Source: Prorocentrum cordatum (Eukaryota; Sar; Dinophyceae; Prorocentrales; Prorocentraceae). Taken from it: a stretch of DNA of 64,000 nucleotides. The DNA lies in NCBI GenBank assembly GCA_963575745.1, contig CAUYUJ010002102.1, forward strand, positions 194,239 through 258,238. The letters are read 5' to 3'. Below are positions 8,631 through 20,650 of this stretch, piece after piece. A program made the position numbers and the translations under genes. Below the pieces are notes generated by a model. It was not told where the DNA came from. It searched no databases and saw nothing but the letters and a program-made list of their open reading frames with translations. The stretch's first letter is position 1. Every line of letters begins with the position of its first letter.

Positions 8631-9840
8631 CAAGTGCCATGTGGTACCCACCGTCACGGTCTTAAGAGATTTTGCAAACCAAGTTGCGGGTGGGTGGGTG
8701 GGATGTTTGCGCGAGCAGTGGAGTGGACAACTCACTGCGAACAGAAATTAACTGCACCACATAGCTTGCACCACGTAGATTACGCCACATAGCTTGCTCA
8801 GCATAGCTTATACCGCATAGCTTATGTCACATACAAGCTTGCACCACGTACATTGCGCCACATAGCTTACTCCGCATAGCTTACACCACATAGCTTGCAC
8901 CATCTAGCGTACGCCACAGATCCAGAGTGCAATAGCTCACTGGCTGCTGCATGTTGGCAAACATTTATTGTCTGGGACACGTCGGAGCAACCAGTTTGAC
9001 AAAGAGGGGGGAAGGCAGCCGTTGAGCCGGAAAGCGGGAACAGCCTGAGCAGACCGAGGTGTCAACCACAAACGTCTTCGCGGATGGTTCGACATGTTCT
9101 TTCGATAATTTTGGGACCGCCTCGGGGCCATTCAGGAGGCCTTGGGGGCTCTTTGGGGGCTCTCTTGCGGGCTTTTCGGGCCCTCTCGGGGCGATCCAGG
9201 AGACCATCCTCCAAAAAGGGGGTTGCTCGATTACAGCCCCCGTGGCGGAGTCCCGAAAAATCGTCTCTTGGAACCCTGCAGCGATCTTGGGCTCTCTTGG
9301 GGCCATCTTCAGGCCCTAGAAGCCCATCGGATACCAGCAGAATCCAACTCGGGCCATCTTGCGCCATTTTGAGCCATCTTGGTCCAAAAGCTCCCAATAC
9401 CCATCCAACACATGCGTAATGTTTCAATGACTCTGTGCTTGTCAAGGAATAGAATTGGACCGCTGCGGACCTCGTCGTAGGCTTCCAGTCGGAGCCAGAC
9501 ACGACGCCTTTTTGGGCGCTCTTGGGGCCGTCTTGGGACTCTTCTGGGCCACTCCTTCTGGGGGCTCTATTGGGCGAGCTTGGAGCCACCTTGAGACCTC
9601 GTACTCCCATCGGAAGCGAAAAGGTGAGAAGGCCTATATCATTGAAACGTATTAGGTTGTGAGAGAGATTTGGCTCATCGGGGGTATCCTTGGGCAGATT
9701 CGTGTCCACTTAAAGCTGTCTGCTGATGATCTTGAGGCCTCATGTCGACATTTTGGGATTCGCCTTGGGCTACCTTGTGAACATCTTGGAGGCCATCTTG
9801 TTTTGCTGGGTCCATCTTGGACCATCTTAGAAGCACTAGC
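8631..9840. repeat. Upstream spacer of copy 2: CATAGC repeats and CTTGGGG-rich block
   Basis: 8631-8750 is spacer, 8751-8935 CATAGC repeats, 8936-9100 conserved spacer, and 9100-9840 the GGGGCTCT/GCCATCTTGG block. This version of the block resembles those at 47326 and 52771 more than the one before copy 1. Confidence 0.78.
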
Positions 9841-10457
9841 CCCTCGCGAGTCCCCCCGCCCTTCAAGACCCAGGGGAGGGGGGACGGGGACGGGTCAGGC
9901 TACACACAAGCCGCAAGCCTTCCCGCTCACTCTCACCCGCCCTCCCAACATAGTACTTATCACCGTAGTCTCAGCATATTTAGCCGTCGCCACTGGATGC
10001 CACTGGGAACCAACCAAGACGCCAGGTGCGCGACGCGTTCCACGCGCGCCACACGAGCATGGTTTTGGCTTTGTCGCCAGTAGGGTGGTGGAGAGGGTGT
10101 CAGTAGATCAGGAATAGAGGTAAACCCTCCCTGATGGGAAGAAGGTAGTTGGAGGAGCTTTGCCCCTGAACCCAGCCAATCAGCAAGGTTGTGGTGCTGG
10201 GAAGTGCGTGGCTGTGGCGCGCTTGAGGTCCAGTGCCCGTACGGCGCCATCACTTCACTGCTGCGAAAGGCTTCGGGCCAGGGCTTGCTTCTGCCGCTCC
10301 TTCTCTCACCCTCGCCCTCATCCACTTGCTCCGCTTCTCCTCCTCTTCTCCTCCCCCGCGGCCGTCTCTGCTCAAGCCGTTCGTTCGCCCGAGCCGTCGT
10401 GGCTCCGTTGGCCCCCCCCCAGGGTGCCTTTTCGCTGCCACCCCCGCCTCTCCGCAG
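9841..10457 (+). promoter_or_regulatory. 5' region of gene copy 2
   Basis: A single CCAAT box at 10176-10180 (the upstream one of copy 1 is missing), a pyrimidine tract, and the acceptor AG at 10456-10457. Confidence 0.6.
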
Positions 10458-10479
10458 AAAGGCCGCCCACGCCTGAGCG

Positions 10480-11104
10480 ATGTCGGCCGGCGTGCCCATG
10501 GAGCCCCAGCAGGAGATGATGTACGCGGCGCCCGCGGAGCCGCAGCGCATGAACATCTCCCCGGAGATGTTCCAGAAGCTCATGGCCGGGCATCCCGTGA
10601 CTGAGGAGGAGATCCACGCGGACGCCGCGGCCATGGGCGGGGCGGCGGCGCCCGTCGTGGAGGCGGCCACGGCGGCGGTCGACGCCGCCGCCGACGCGGT
10701 GGGCGCGAAGAAGAAGTCCAAGAAGGAGAAGAAGAGCAAGGACCGGCGCTGCGCAGAAGGGGGTGGGGCGAGGGGGCGATTGGCTGAGGAGCCAGGAGGA
10801 CTCTGTCTTGCCTTTTTGTTCCAGAGGCCGTCTCAGAAGCCTCTCGGAAGGGATCGATGCCTTCCAAAAAGCCCTTTGCCTTCCTGGGGGTTCGCTGGTT
10901 CGCCCCCCCAGGGGTTCATCCTGACCAGTTTTTCGAGCTGCGTCCAGCCCGTGCCGTGAGGGCCCCCTGGCAGGCCCCGCAAAGGGCGGAACGAGCTCCT
11001 CATAAGCTCACCCTCGCCTTTGCCCCCTTCTTCTGCGCGCCGCCAAGCAGGACGGGAGCAAGAAGGTCAAGACCAAGTCCGGGAAGAAGAAGGGCTGCTG
11101 CTGA
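10480..11104 (+). CDS. Array gene copy 2: 104-aa Lys-rich Cys-Cys protein
   Basis: Exon 1 10480-10740, intron 10741-11050 (310 bp, starting GAC), exon 2 11051-11104. The protein is identical to copy 1. The intron differs by indels and begins GGGGCGATTGGCTGAGGAGC after the first 30 bases or so. It is nearly identical to the intron of copy 7, reflecting a block duplication at an offset of about 19.68 kb. Confidence 0.82.
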
Positions 11105-11880
11105 GCGCCGGCGGTGGCCGTTTGCCCCGTGGGGGCTTTTGATTTATCGCCTCCGTTGCCCGTCGCTGCCGTTTGCCGCCCCATCCGCAGACCTCCGACG
11201 TCGTGATTCTGTTGACGACGCGGCCCCCCGAAGCTGTCGACCCCATCCTGCGCCAGGACCGGCTTCCCCTCGCGGGTCTCTGTTGGATGGCCTGCGGGGC
11301 CCGGGGGAACGGCCCCCGAGGGGGTGGGGTTGCCCGAGTGCCGGGGAAGCCAGCCCTCGTCGATTTTTGTCTCGGCGGCGCTGGAGGTCTGGGGGTCCAT
11401 TGTACGCGCTCCACCCGGGAGCCAAAGCGTCTGCCAAAGAGCTGTAGGGAGCAGCGGGAGCTGCAGGGCGACGGCGAGCCCCGAGCCGTTCCAGGGCCCG
11501 AGGGGGCCCCCAGGCGGCTCGGGGGCCGAGGTCGCGCCGCAGGCCGTCCGTGCGTGCCGTTCTTAAAGGAATTGGCAGCGATGGCCAGCGTAAAAAAGAG
11601 GGGGAGAGCTACTCAGGCACAACTGTGGGCAATCATCTGCCATGATCTATCTTCTAGGTAATCGGGCCTGGTTGTTGGGTCTTCGCTCGAAGGGCGCCGT
11701 TGGGCGCCTTATGGGCGCCATCTGCGTGGTTGCTGGTTGTTGGGTCTTCGCCCGGTGTGCGCCCGTGGACGCCTCGTGGGTTTTCGCCTGATGGGCGCCC
11801 GTGGGCGCCTCGAAAAAGCATACAAAAACACAAGGCTTCGCAACACAAATTTTCAACAAAAGCGTGCGCGCGCGCTCTTG
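11105..11880 (+). other. 3' flank of copy 2, short 65-bp repeat block and GTC leader
   Basis: 3' flank to 11666 with the hairpin and AAAAAAG motif. 11667-11812 has fewer 65-bp units than other copies, because a segment is missing between CCTCGTGGG and TTTTCGCCTG. The leader, with the alternating CG run, covers 11813-11880. Confidence 0.65.
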
Positions 11881-12370
11881 CGTCGTCGTTGTCGTCGTCG
11901 CCGTCCTCCCTCCTCCCTCGTCGTCGTTGTCGTCGTCGCCGTCGTCGTCCTCTGTCTTTCCTCGTCTTCGTCGTCGTTTTTGCGTCGACGTTTCCGTCGT
12001 CGTTGTCGCCGTGGTCGTCCCTCCTCCCTCGTTGTCTTCGTCGGCGTTTCATCGTTGTCCCTCCTATTTCGTCGCCGTCGTCGTTGTCGTCGTCGTCGTC
12101 GTCGTCTTCCCTCCTCCCTCGTCGTTGTCGTCGTCGTCATCGTCGTCCTCCCTCCTCCCTCGTCGTCGTCGTCGTCTTCGTTGGCGACGTCGTCGTCTTC
12201 GTCGTCTTCGTCGTCGCCGTCGTCGTCGTCGCCGTCGTTGTCGTCGTCGGTGTCGTCGTCGTCGTCGGCGACGGCGGCGTAGTCGTCGTCGGCGTTGTCA
12301 TCGTCGTCGTCAGCGTTGGCGTCGTCGTCGTCGTCGGTGTTGTCGCCGTCGTCGTCGACGTCGTTGTGTG
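11881..12370. repeat. GTC microsatellite tract 3
   Basis: Imperfect (GTC)n with the usual TCCCTCC interruptions. Its right end is atypical: after 12370 the sequence TGTGTGCTCGCG replaces the last repeats seen in other units. Confidence 0.88.
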
Positions 12371-13810
12371 TGCTCGCGTACGGTGATCTTTGGGACACGC
12401 CCCGCACCGTCTAAAGCGTCGACGTTTGCCATGATACCGCGCCCGCCCAAGTCGCCGACTCGCAATGAAGTGCCCGCTGGTATGTGCCCAACGATCAGCG
12501 CCACCGCGGCCGCGTCGGTCGTGCCAAACCAACCGGCCGCTGCGCGCGCGTGCTTGGGTTGGCGCGGCCGCAGAGACGCACCAGCCAACGCCGAGCATGC
12601 ATCGCAATCGTCACCTTATGTATGGTTTTTGCAAACCAAGTTACGGGTGGGTGGGTGGGATGTTTGCAAGAGCACGGGATGTGTCATCTCGTTTGTGAAA
12701 ATCAACTGCATCACATAGCTTGCACCTCATAGCTTACACCGCATAGTTCACACCACATCTCCGCATAGCTTAGACCACAAATATTGCACCATACAGCGTA
12801 CACCACATATCCAGAGTGCAATAACTTACTGTCTGCTGCATGTTGGCAAACTTTCTAATCCGGGACATGTAGTAGCACCCATTTTGACAACGAGGGGGGA
12901 AGGCAGCCGTCAAACCGGAACGCGGGATCAACCTGAGCAGACCGAGGCGTCAACCACAAATGTCTTCGCGGATGGTTCGACATTGTTGTCTCGCGGAAGT
13001 CTCTGTAGATAATCTTGGGACCACCTCGGGACCATTGAGGAGGCCTTGGGGGCTCTGTGGGGGCTCTCTTGCGGGCTTTTCGGGCCCTCTCAGGGCGATC
13101 CAAGAGACCATCCTCCAAAAAGGGGGTTGCTCAATCACAGCCCCCGTGTCGCAGTCCGAAAAGTCGTCTCTTGAAGCCCTGGAGCGCTCTTGTGCCGCTT
13201 TGGGGGCTGTCCTAGGGCTCTTCTGGGCCTCTATTGGGCTCTCTTGGGGCCATCTTCAGGCCCTAGAAGCCCCAGAAGCCCATCGGAAGCCATCGGAACC
13301 AACTCGGGCCATCTTGCGCCATTGTGGAGCCATCTTGGCCCGAAAGCTCCCAAGACCCATCCTACGCATGCGTAATGTGTCAGTGACTCTGTGCGTGTTA
13401 AAGAATTGAAAAGCGGGACCGCCGCGGACTCCATCCACAGGCTTCCTTACGGAGCCAGCCACGTCGCCATTTTGGGCGCTCTTTGGGCCGTCCTTTAGGG
13501 CTTTGGGGGGCCCTCTTGGGCTCTATTAGTCGATCTTGGAGCCAGCTTAAGGCCTCGGAGACGCCCATCGAAAGAAAGAGCGGGGGAGCCGGGGGGAGCG
13601 AAAAGGTGAGAAGGCATACATCATTGAAAGACTGTAGCGTTTGATCGGTATGTTGGCTCATCGGGGATATCCTTGGGAAGATTCGTGTCCACTTGAAGCT
13701 GGCTGGTGGTGGTCTTGAGGCCTCATGTCGGAATTTTGTAAGCCACCTTGGGCTACATTGTGACATCTTGGAGGCCATCGTGTTCTACCGGGTCCATCTT
13801 GGACCATCTT
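12371..13810. repeat. Upstream spacer of copy 3
   Basis: 12371-12705 spacer, 12706-12825 CATAGC repeats, 12826-13014 conserved spacer, 13015-13810 CTTGGGG-rich block. Between about 13400 and 13600 there are clustered indels, including an extra stretch of about 25 bp near 13575-13600, relative to 33061-33245. Confidence 0.75.
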
Positions 13811-14452
13811 AGAAACACTAGCCCCTCGAGTACCCCCCTCTCAAGACCCAGGGGAGGGGGTAGGGGGACTGGTCCGGCTACACACAAGCCGCAAGACTTC
13901 CCGCTCGCTCCCACCCGCACTCCCAACATAGTATCACCCGGGCCTCAGCATATTCAGCCGTTGCCATTGGATAGACCGCCATTGGGAACCAACACAGACG
14001 CCAGGTGCACGACGCGTGCCACGCACGCCACACGAATATGGTTTCGGTTTTGTCGCCAGTAGGGTGGTGGAGAGGGTGTCAGTAGACCATGAGTAGAGGT
14101 AAGCCCTCCCTCATGGGAAGAAGGTGGTTGGAGGAGCTTTGCCCCTAAATCTTCTATGCCCAATCAACCCAGCCAATCAGCAAGGTTCTGGTGCTGGCAA
14201 GTGCGCGGCTGTGGCGCGCTTAAGGTCCAGTGCCCGTACGGCGCCCTCAGGCCTCACTCCCTTGCTGCGACAGGCTTCGGGCCAGGGCTTGCTCCCGCTA
14301 CTCCTTCTCTGACCCTCGCCCTCGTCCGCTTGCTCCGCTTCCCCTCCTCTCCTGCTCCCCCGCGGCCGTCTCTGCTCAAGCCGTTTGTTTGCCCGAGCCG
14401 TCGTGGCTCCGCCCCCAGGGTGCCTTTTCGCTGCCCCCCCGCCTCTCCGCAG
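13811..14452 (+). promoter_or_regulatory. 5' region of gene copy 3
   Basis: CCAAT boxes at 14160-14164 and 14173-14177, acceptor AG at 14451-14452. A small insertion (CAGGCCTCACTCC form near 14248) is shared with copy 8. Confidence 0.6.
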
Positions 14453-14474
14453 AAAGGCCGCCCACGCCTGAGCG

Positions 14475-15054
14475 ATGTCGGCCGGCGTGCCCATGGAGCC
14501 CCAGCAGGAGATGATGTACGCGGCGCCCGCGGAGCCGCAGCGCATGAACATCTCCCCGGAGATGTTCCAGAAGCTCATGGCCGGGCATCCCGTGACGGAG
14601 GAGGAGATCCACGCGGACGCCGCGGCCATGGGCGGGGCGGCGGCGCCCGTCGTGGAGGCGGCCACGGCGGCGGTCGACGCCGCCGCCGACGCGGTGGGCG
14701 CGAAGAAGAAGTCCAAGAAGGAGAAGAAGAGCAAGGACCGGCGCCGCGCAGAAGGGGGTGGGGCGAGGGGGGCGGCTGGCTGAGGAGGCAGGAGGACCCC
14801 CTCAGAAGGGACCGATGCCTCCCAAGAAGCCCTTGGCCTTCCTGGATGGTCGCCCCCTGGGGGGTCAATCCTGACCAGAGTTTCGAGCTGCGTCCAGCCG
14901 TTGTCGTGAGGGCCCCCTGGCAGGCCCCGCAAAGGGCGGAACGAGCTCCTCGTAAGCTCTCCCTCGCCTTTGCCCCCTTCTTCTGCGCGCCGCCAAGCAG
15001 GACGGGAGCAAGAAGGTCAAGACCAAGTCCGGGAAGAAGAAGGGCTGCTGCTGA
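14475..15054 (+). CDS. Array gene copy 3: 104-aa protein, short intron
   Basis: Exon 1 14475-14735, intron 14736-15000 (265 bp), exon 2 15001-15054. The protein equals copy 1; Thr41 uses ACG instead of ACT, a silent change. The intron lacks the internal pyrimidine-rich TTCCAG segment of most copies, a deletion shared only with copy 9. That shows the segment is not needed for the reading frame. Confidence 0.82.
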
Positions 15055-16095
15055 GCGCCGGCGGTGGCCGTTTACCCCGTGGGGGCTTTTGATTTAATTA
15101 TCGCCTCCGTTGCCCGTTGCTGCCGTTTGCCGCCCCATCCGCAGACCTCCGGCGTCGTGATTCTGTTGACGACGCGGCCCCCCGAGGCTGTCGACCCCAT
15201 CCTGCGCCGATGGGGGGAAGGTGGGGGTGGGGTTGGGAAGGGGGAGGGGGGGGGGAGAAGGGGAGAAAGGAGGGGGGGGGGGGTGGGGGGGGGGGGGGGG
15301 GGGGGAGGTGGGGGGGTGGGGGGGGGGGAGGGGGGAAGGGGGGGGGGGGGGGGGGGGAGGTTGGGGGGGGGGGGGGGGGGGGGAGGGGGAGAAGGACCGG
15401 CTTCCCCTCGCGGGTCTTTGTTGGATGGCCTGCGGGGCCCGGGGGAACGGTCCCCGAGGGGGTGGGGTTGTCCAAGTGCCGGGGAAGCCAGCCATCGTCG
15501 ATTTTGTCTCAGCGGTGCTGGAGGTCTGGGGGTCTATTGTACGCGCTTCACCCGGGAGCCAAAGCGTCTGCCAAAGAGCTGTGGGGAGCAGCGGGAGCTG
15601 CAGGGCGACGGCGAGCCCCGAGCCGTTCCAGGGCCCGAGGGGGCCCCCGGGCGGCTCCGGGGCCGAGGTCGCGCCGCAGGCCGTCCGCGCGTGCCGTTCT
15701 TAAAGGAATTGGCAGCTATGGCCAGCGTAAAAAAGAGGGGGAGCTCCTCAGGCACAAAATGATTGACGCTTCGCGTGTGTGGGTTGTTCCCCGAGCTGTG
15801 CTCGCACCTGCGGGAGATGATATGCCATTCTTTATCTTCTAGGTAATCGGACTTGGTCGTTGGGTCTCCGCTCGAAGGGTGCCGTTGGGCGCCTCGTGGG
15901 CGCCATCTGCGTGGTTGCTGGTTGTTGGGTGTTCGCCCGGTGTGCGCCCGTGGACGCCTCGTGGGCACCCCGTGTGTGGTGGCTGGTTGTTGGGTTTTCG
16001 CCTGGTGGGCGCCCGTGGGCGCCTCGAAAAAACATACAAAAACTTCAAGGCTTCGCAACACAAATGTTCAACAAAAGCGTGCGCGCGCGCTCTTG
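15055..16095 (+). other. 3' flank of copy 3 with G-rich insertion, then 65-bp repeats
   Basis: The flank runs to 15851 and is split by the insertion at 15209-15392. The hairpin and AAAAAAG motif are kept. The 65-bp repeats are at 15852-16024, and the leader with GCGCGCGCGC follows to 16095. Confidence 0.65.
15209..15392. repeat. 184-bp G-rich low-complexity insertion
   Basis: Only G, A and T occur on this strand, mostly runs of 5 to 20 G. It interrupts CCTGCGCC / AGGACCGG, which is continuous in the other 12 units. It may be a real G-quadruplex-forming tract or a sequencing/assembly artefact. Confidence 0.85.
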
Positions 16096-16605
16096 CGTCG
16101 TCGTCGTCGTCGCCGTCCTCCCTCCTCCCTCGTCGTCGTTGTCGTCGTCGCCGTCGTCGTCCTCTGTCGTTCCTCGTCCTCGTCGTCGTTTTTGCGTCGT
16201 CGTCGTTTCCGTCGTCGTTGTCGCCGTGGTCGTCCCTCTTCCTTCGTTGTCTTCGTCGGCGTTTCATCGTTGTCCCTCCTATTTCGTCGCCGTCGTCGTT
16301 GTCGTCGTCGTCGTCGTCGTCTTCCCTCCTCCCTCGTCGTTGTCGTCGTCGCCATCGTCGTCCTCCCTCCTCCCTCGTCGTCGTCGTTGTCTTCGTTGGC
16401 GACGTCGTCGTCTTCGTCGTCTTCGTCGTCGCCGTCGTCGTCGTCGACGTTGTTGTCGTCGTCGGCGTCGTCGTCGTCGTCGGCGGTGGCTGCGTAGTCG
16501 TCGTCGTCGTCGTTGTCATCGTCGTCGTCGTCAGCGTTGGCGTCGTCGTCGTCGTCGTCGTCGGTGTTGTCGCCGTCGTCGTCGTTGTCGTCGTCGTCGT
16601 CGAAG
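16096..16605. repeat. GTC microsatellite tract 4
   Basis: Imperfect (GTC)n, nearly identical to tract 5 at 20142. Confidence 0.9.
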
Positions 16606-18005
16606 TCGTTGGAGACTCGCGCCGCAACGTCTACCGTTGTCCGACGTTGCCATTGATACCGACCCCCCCAAGTCCCGCCGACCTCGCATGAAGTGCACCG
16701 CTGGTATGTGCCCAACGATAGCGCCACCGCGGCCGCGTACGGGTCGTGCCAACCAACCAGCCGCTGCGCTCGCGTGCTTGGGTTGGCGCGGCCGCGGAGA
16801 CGCACCAGCCAACGCCGAGCATGCATCGCAATCGTCACCTTATGGTTTTTGCAAACCAAGTTACGGGTGGGTGGATGGGATGTTCGCAAGAGCACGGGAT
16901 GTTTCATCTCGTTTGTTAAAATCAACTGCGCCACATAGCTTGCACCTCATAGCTTACACCGCATAGTTCACACCACATCTCCGCATAGCTTAGACCACAA
17001 ATATTGCACCATACTGCGAACACCACATATCCAGAGTACAATAACTTTTTGTCTGCTGCATGTTGGCAAACTTTCTAATCCGGGACATGTAGTAGCACCC
17101 ATTTTGACAACGAGGGGGGAAGGCAGCCGTCAAACCGGAACGCGGGATCAACCTGAGCAGACCGAGGCGTCAACCACAAATGTCTTCTCGGATGGTTCGA
17201 CATGATAGTCTCGCGGAAGTTTCTGTAGATAATCTTGGGGCCGCCTCGGGACCATTTAGGAGGCCTTGGGGGCTCTGTGGGGGCTCTTTTGCGGGCTTTT
17301 CGGGCCCTCTCGGGGCGATCCAAGAGACCATCCTCCAAAAAGGGGGTTGCTCAATCACAGCCCCCGTGTCGCAGTCCGAAAAGTCGTCTCTTGAAGCCCT
17401 GGAGCGCTCTTGTGCCGCTTTGGGGTGTCTCCAGGGCTCGTTCTGGCCCTCTATTGGGCCTCTCTTGGGGCCATCTTCAGCCCTAGAAGCCCCATACGGC
17501 CCATCGGACGCCATCCGGAAACCAACTCGGGCCATCTTGCGCCATTGTGGAGCCGCTGGCCCTAAACTCCCAAACCCATGCTACGTCATGCGAATGTGTC
17601 AGTGACTCTGTCGTGGTAAAGAAATTGAAGCGGGCCGCGCGGACTCCGTGACAGGCTTCCTTACGGAGCAAGCCTTGTCGCCATTTTTGGGCGCTCTTGG
17701 GGCCGTCCTTAGGCTTTTTGGGGCACCATCTATCGGGCTCTTTAGGCGAGCTTGGAGCCTCTTTGAAGGCATCGCGGAGTCAATTTGGAGCCATCTGAGG
17801 AGGCTACATCATTGAAAGACTGTAGCGTTTGGATCGTATGTTGGCTCATACGGGGTACCCTTGGGAAGATCGTGTCCACTTGAAGCTTGGCTGGTGGGGG
17901 TCTTTAAGTCCCATGTCGGAATTTTGTTGAGCCACCTTGGCTACATTGTGCGATCTTGGGAGCCATCGTGTTCTACCGGGTCCATCTTGGACCATCTTAG
18001 AAACA
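16606..18005. repeat. Upstream spacer of copy 4, indel-rich
   Basis: 16606-16925 spacer, 16926-17040 CATAGC repeats, 17041-17234 conserved spacer, 17235-18005 CTTGGGG-rich block. The intervals 16610-16760 and about 17425-17960 contain many one- to few-base indels relative to 20655-20805 and 21470-22005, while the sequence between them is almost identical. Confidence 0.75.
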
Positions 18006-18648
18006 TTAGCCCCTCGAGTACCCCCCTCTCAAGACCCAGGGGAGGGGGTAGGGGGTAGGGGGACGGCTACACACAAGCCGCAAGACTTCTCTCTAACTCC
18101 CACCCGCACTCCCAACATAGTATCACCCGGGCCTCAGCATATTCAGCCGTTGCCATTGGATAGACCGCCACTGGGAACCAACACAGACGCCAGGTGCACG
18201 ACGCGTGCCACGCACGCCACACGAATATGGTTTCGGTTTTGTCGCCAATAGGGTGGTGGAGAGGGTGTCAGTAGATCAGGAGTAGAGGTAAGCCCTCCCT
18301 CATGGGAAGAAGGTGGTTGGAGGAGCTTTGCCCCTGAATCTTCTATGCCCAATCAACCCAGCCAATCAGCAAGGTTGTGGTGCTGGCAAGGGCGCGGCTG
18401 TGGCGCGCTTAAGTGCCGCGCTTAAGGTCCAGTGCCCGTACGGCGCCCTCACTCCCCTGCTGCGAAAGGCTTCGGGCCAGGGCTTGCTCCCGCTGCTCCT
18501 TCTCTAACCCTCGCCCTCATCCGCTTGCTCCGCTTCCCCTCCTCTCCTCCTCCCCCGCGGCCGTCTCTTCTCAAGCCGTTTGTTCGCCCGAGCCGTCGTG
18601 GCTCCGCCCCCGGGGTGCCTTTTCGCTGCCTACCCCCCCTCTCCGCAG
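18006..18648 (+). promoter_or_regulatory. 5' region of gene copy 4
   Basis: CCAAT boxes at 18349-18353 and 18362-18366, acceptor AG at 18647-18648. It has the 14-bp duplication also seen in copies 1 and 5. Confidence 0.6.
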
Positions 18649-18670
18649 AAAGGCCGCCCACGCCTGAGCG

Positions 18671-19285
18671 ATGTCGGCCGGCGTGCCCATGGAGCCCCAG
18701 CAGGAGATGATGTACGCGGCGCCCGCGGAGCCGCAGCGCATGAACATCTCCCCGGAGATGTTCCAGAAGCTCATGGCCGGGCATCCCGTGACTGAGGAGG
18801 AGATCCACGCGGACGCCGCGGCCATGGGCGGGGCGGCGGCGCCTGTCGTGGAGGCGGCCACGGCGGCGGTCGACGCCGCCGCCGACGCGGTGGGCGCGAA
18901 GAAGAAGTCCAAGAAGGAGAAGAAGAGCAAGGATCGGCGCCGCGCAGAAGGGGGTGGGGCGAGGGGGGCGACTGGCTGAGGAGGCAGGAGGACCCCCTCA
19001 TGCCTTTTTTCCAGAGGCCCTCTCAGAAGCCTCTCAGAAGGGACCGATGCCTTCCAAGAAGCACTTGGCCTTCCTGGATGGTCGCACCCCCAGGGGTCCA
19101 TCCTGACCAGTTTTTCGAGCCGCGTCCAGCCGTTGCCGTGAGGGCCCCTTGGCGGGCCGCGAGAAGGGCGGAACGAGCTCCTCGTCAGCCCCTCTCGCCT
19201 TTCCCCCCTTCTTCTGCGCGCCGCCAAGCAGGACGGGAGCAAGAAGGTCAAGACCAAGTCCGGGAAGAAGAAGGGCTGCTGCTGA
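18671..19285 (+). CDS. Array gene copy 4: 104-aa protein
   Basis: Exon 1 18671-18931, intron 18932-19231 (300 bp), exon 2 19232-19285. Pro58 is CCT, as in copies 1 and 5 (silent). If the intron were retained, the frame would end after 102 codons. Read-through lengths differ between copies, which argues that the intron is removed. Confidence 0.82.
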
Positions 19286-20141
19286 GCGCCAGCGGTGGCC
19301 GTTTGCCCCGTGGGGGCTTTTGGTTTATCGCCTCCGTTGCCCGACGCTGCCGTTTGCCGCCCCATCCGCAGACCTCCGACGTCGTGATTCTGTTGACGAC
19401 GCGGCCCCCCGAGGCTGTCGACCCCATCCTGCGCCAGGACCGGCTTCCCCTCGCGGGTCTTTGTTGGATGGCCTGCGGGGCCCGGGGGAACGGTCCCCGA
19501 GGGGGTGGGGTTGTCCAAGTGCCGGGGAAGCCAGCCATCGTCGATTTTGTCTCAGCGGCGCTGGAGGTCTGGGGGTCTATTGTACGCGCTCCACCCGGGA
19601 GCCAAAGCGTCTGCCAAAGAGCTGTGGGGAGCAGCGGGAGCTGCAGGGCGACGGCGAGCCGCCCCCGAGCCGTTCCAGGGCCCGAGGGGGCCCCCGGGCG
19701 GCTCCGGGGCCGAGGTCGCGCCGCAGGCCGTCCGCGCGTGCCGTTCTTAAAGGAATTGGCAGCTATGGCCAGCGTAAAAAAGAGGGGGAGCTCCTCAGGC
19801 ACAAAATGATTGACGCTTCGCGTGTGTGGGTTGTTCCCCGAGCTGTGCTCGCACCTGCGGGAGATGATATGCCATCCTTTATCTTCTAGGTAATCGGACT
19901 TGGTCGTTGGGTCTCCGCTCGAAGGGTGCCGTTGGGCGCCTCGTGGGCGCCATCTGCGTGGTTGCTGGTTGTTGGGTGTTCGCCCCGTGTGCGCCCGTGG
20001 ACGCCTCGTGGGCACCCCGTGTGTGGTGGCTGGTTGTTGGGTTTTCGCCTGGTGGGCGCCCGTGGGCGCCTCGAAAAAACATACAAAAACTCAAGGCTTC
20101 GCAACACAAATGTTCAACAAAAGCGTGCGCGCGCGCTCTTG
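19286..20141 (+). other. 3' flank of copy 4 and 65-bp repeats
   Basis: 3' flank to 19897 with the hairpin and AAAAAAG motif. 65-bp repeats at 19898-20072, leader to 20141. A 3-bp-scale expansion (GAGCCGCCCCCGAGCC) near 19655 distinguishes it from copy 5. Confidence 0.65.
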
Positions 20142-20650
20142 CGTCGTCGTCGTCGTCGCCGTCCTCCCTCCTCCCTCGTCGTCGTTGTCGTCGTCGCCGT
20201 CGTCGTCCTCTGTCGTTCCTCGTCCTCGTCGTCGTTTTTGCGTCGTCGTCGTTTCCGTCGTCGTTGTCGCCGTGGTCGTCCCTCTTCCTTCGTTGTCTTC
20301 GTCGGCGTTTCATCGTTGTCCCTCCTATTTCGTCGCCGTCGTCGTTGTCGTCGTCGTCGTCGTCGTCTTCCCTCCTCCCTCGTCGTTGTCGTCGTCGCCA
20401 TCGTCGTCCTCCCTCCTCCCTCGTCGTCGTCGTTGTCTTCGTTGGCGACGTCGTCGTCTTCGTCGTCTTCGTCGTCGCCGTCGTCGTCGTCGACGTTGTT
20501 GTCGTCGTCGGCGTCGTCGTCGTCGTCGGCGGTGGCTGCGTAGTCGTCGTCGTCGTCGTTGTCATCGTCGTCGTCGTCAGCGTTGGCGTCGTCGTCGTCG
20601 TCGTCGTCGGTGTTGTCGCCGTCGTCGTCGTTGTCGTCGTCGTCGTCGAA
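20142..20650. repeat. GTC microsatellite tract 5
   Basis: Imperfect (GTC)n in the standard position. Confidence 0.9.

Noticed and set aside
9665-9690. Spliced-leader RNA gene suggested by TTTGGCTCATCGGGGGTATCC
   Set aside because: Only nine bases match the leader end, the donor context is wrong, and it lies inside the repeated upstream block.
15764-15845. Short frame MIDASRVWVVPRAV near the 3'-flank end
   Set aside because: Absent or frameshifted after several copies, and it also occurs in the gene-less duplicates, so it follows the repeat rather than selection.
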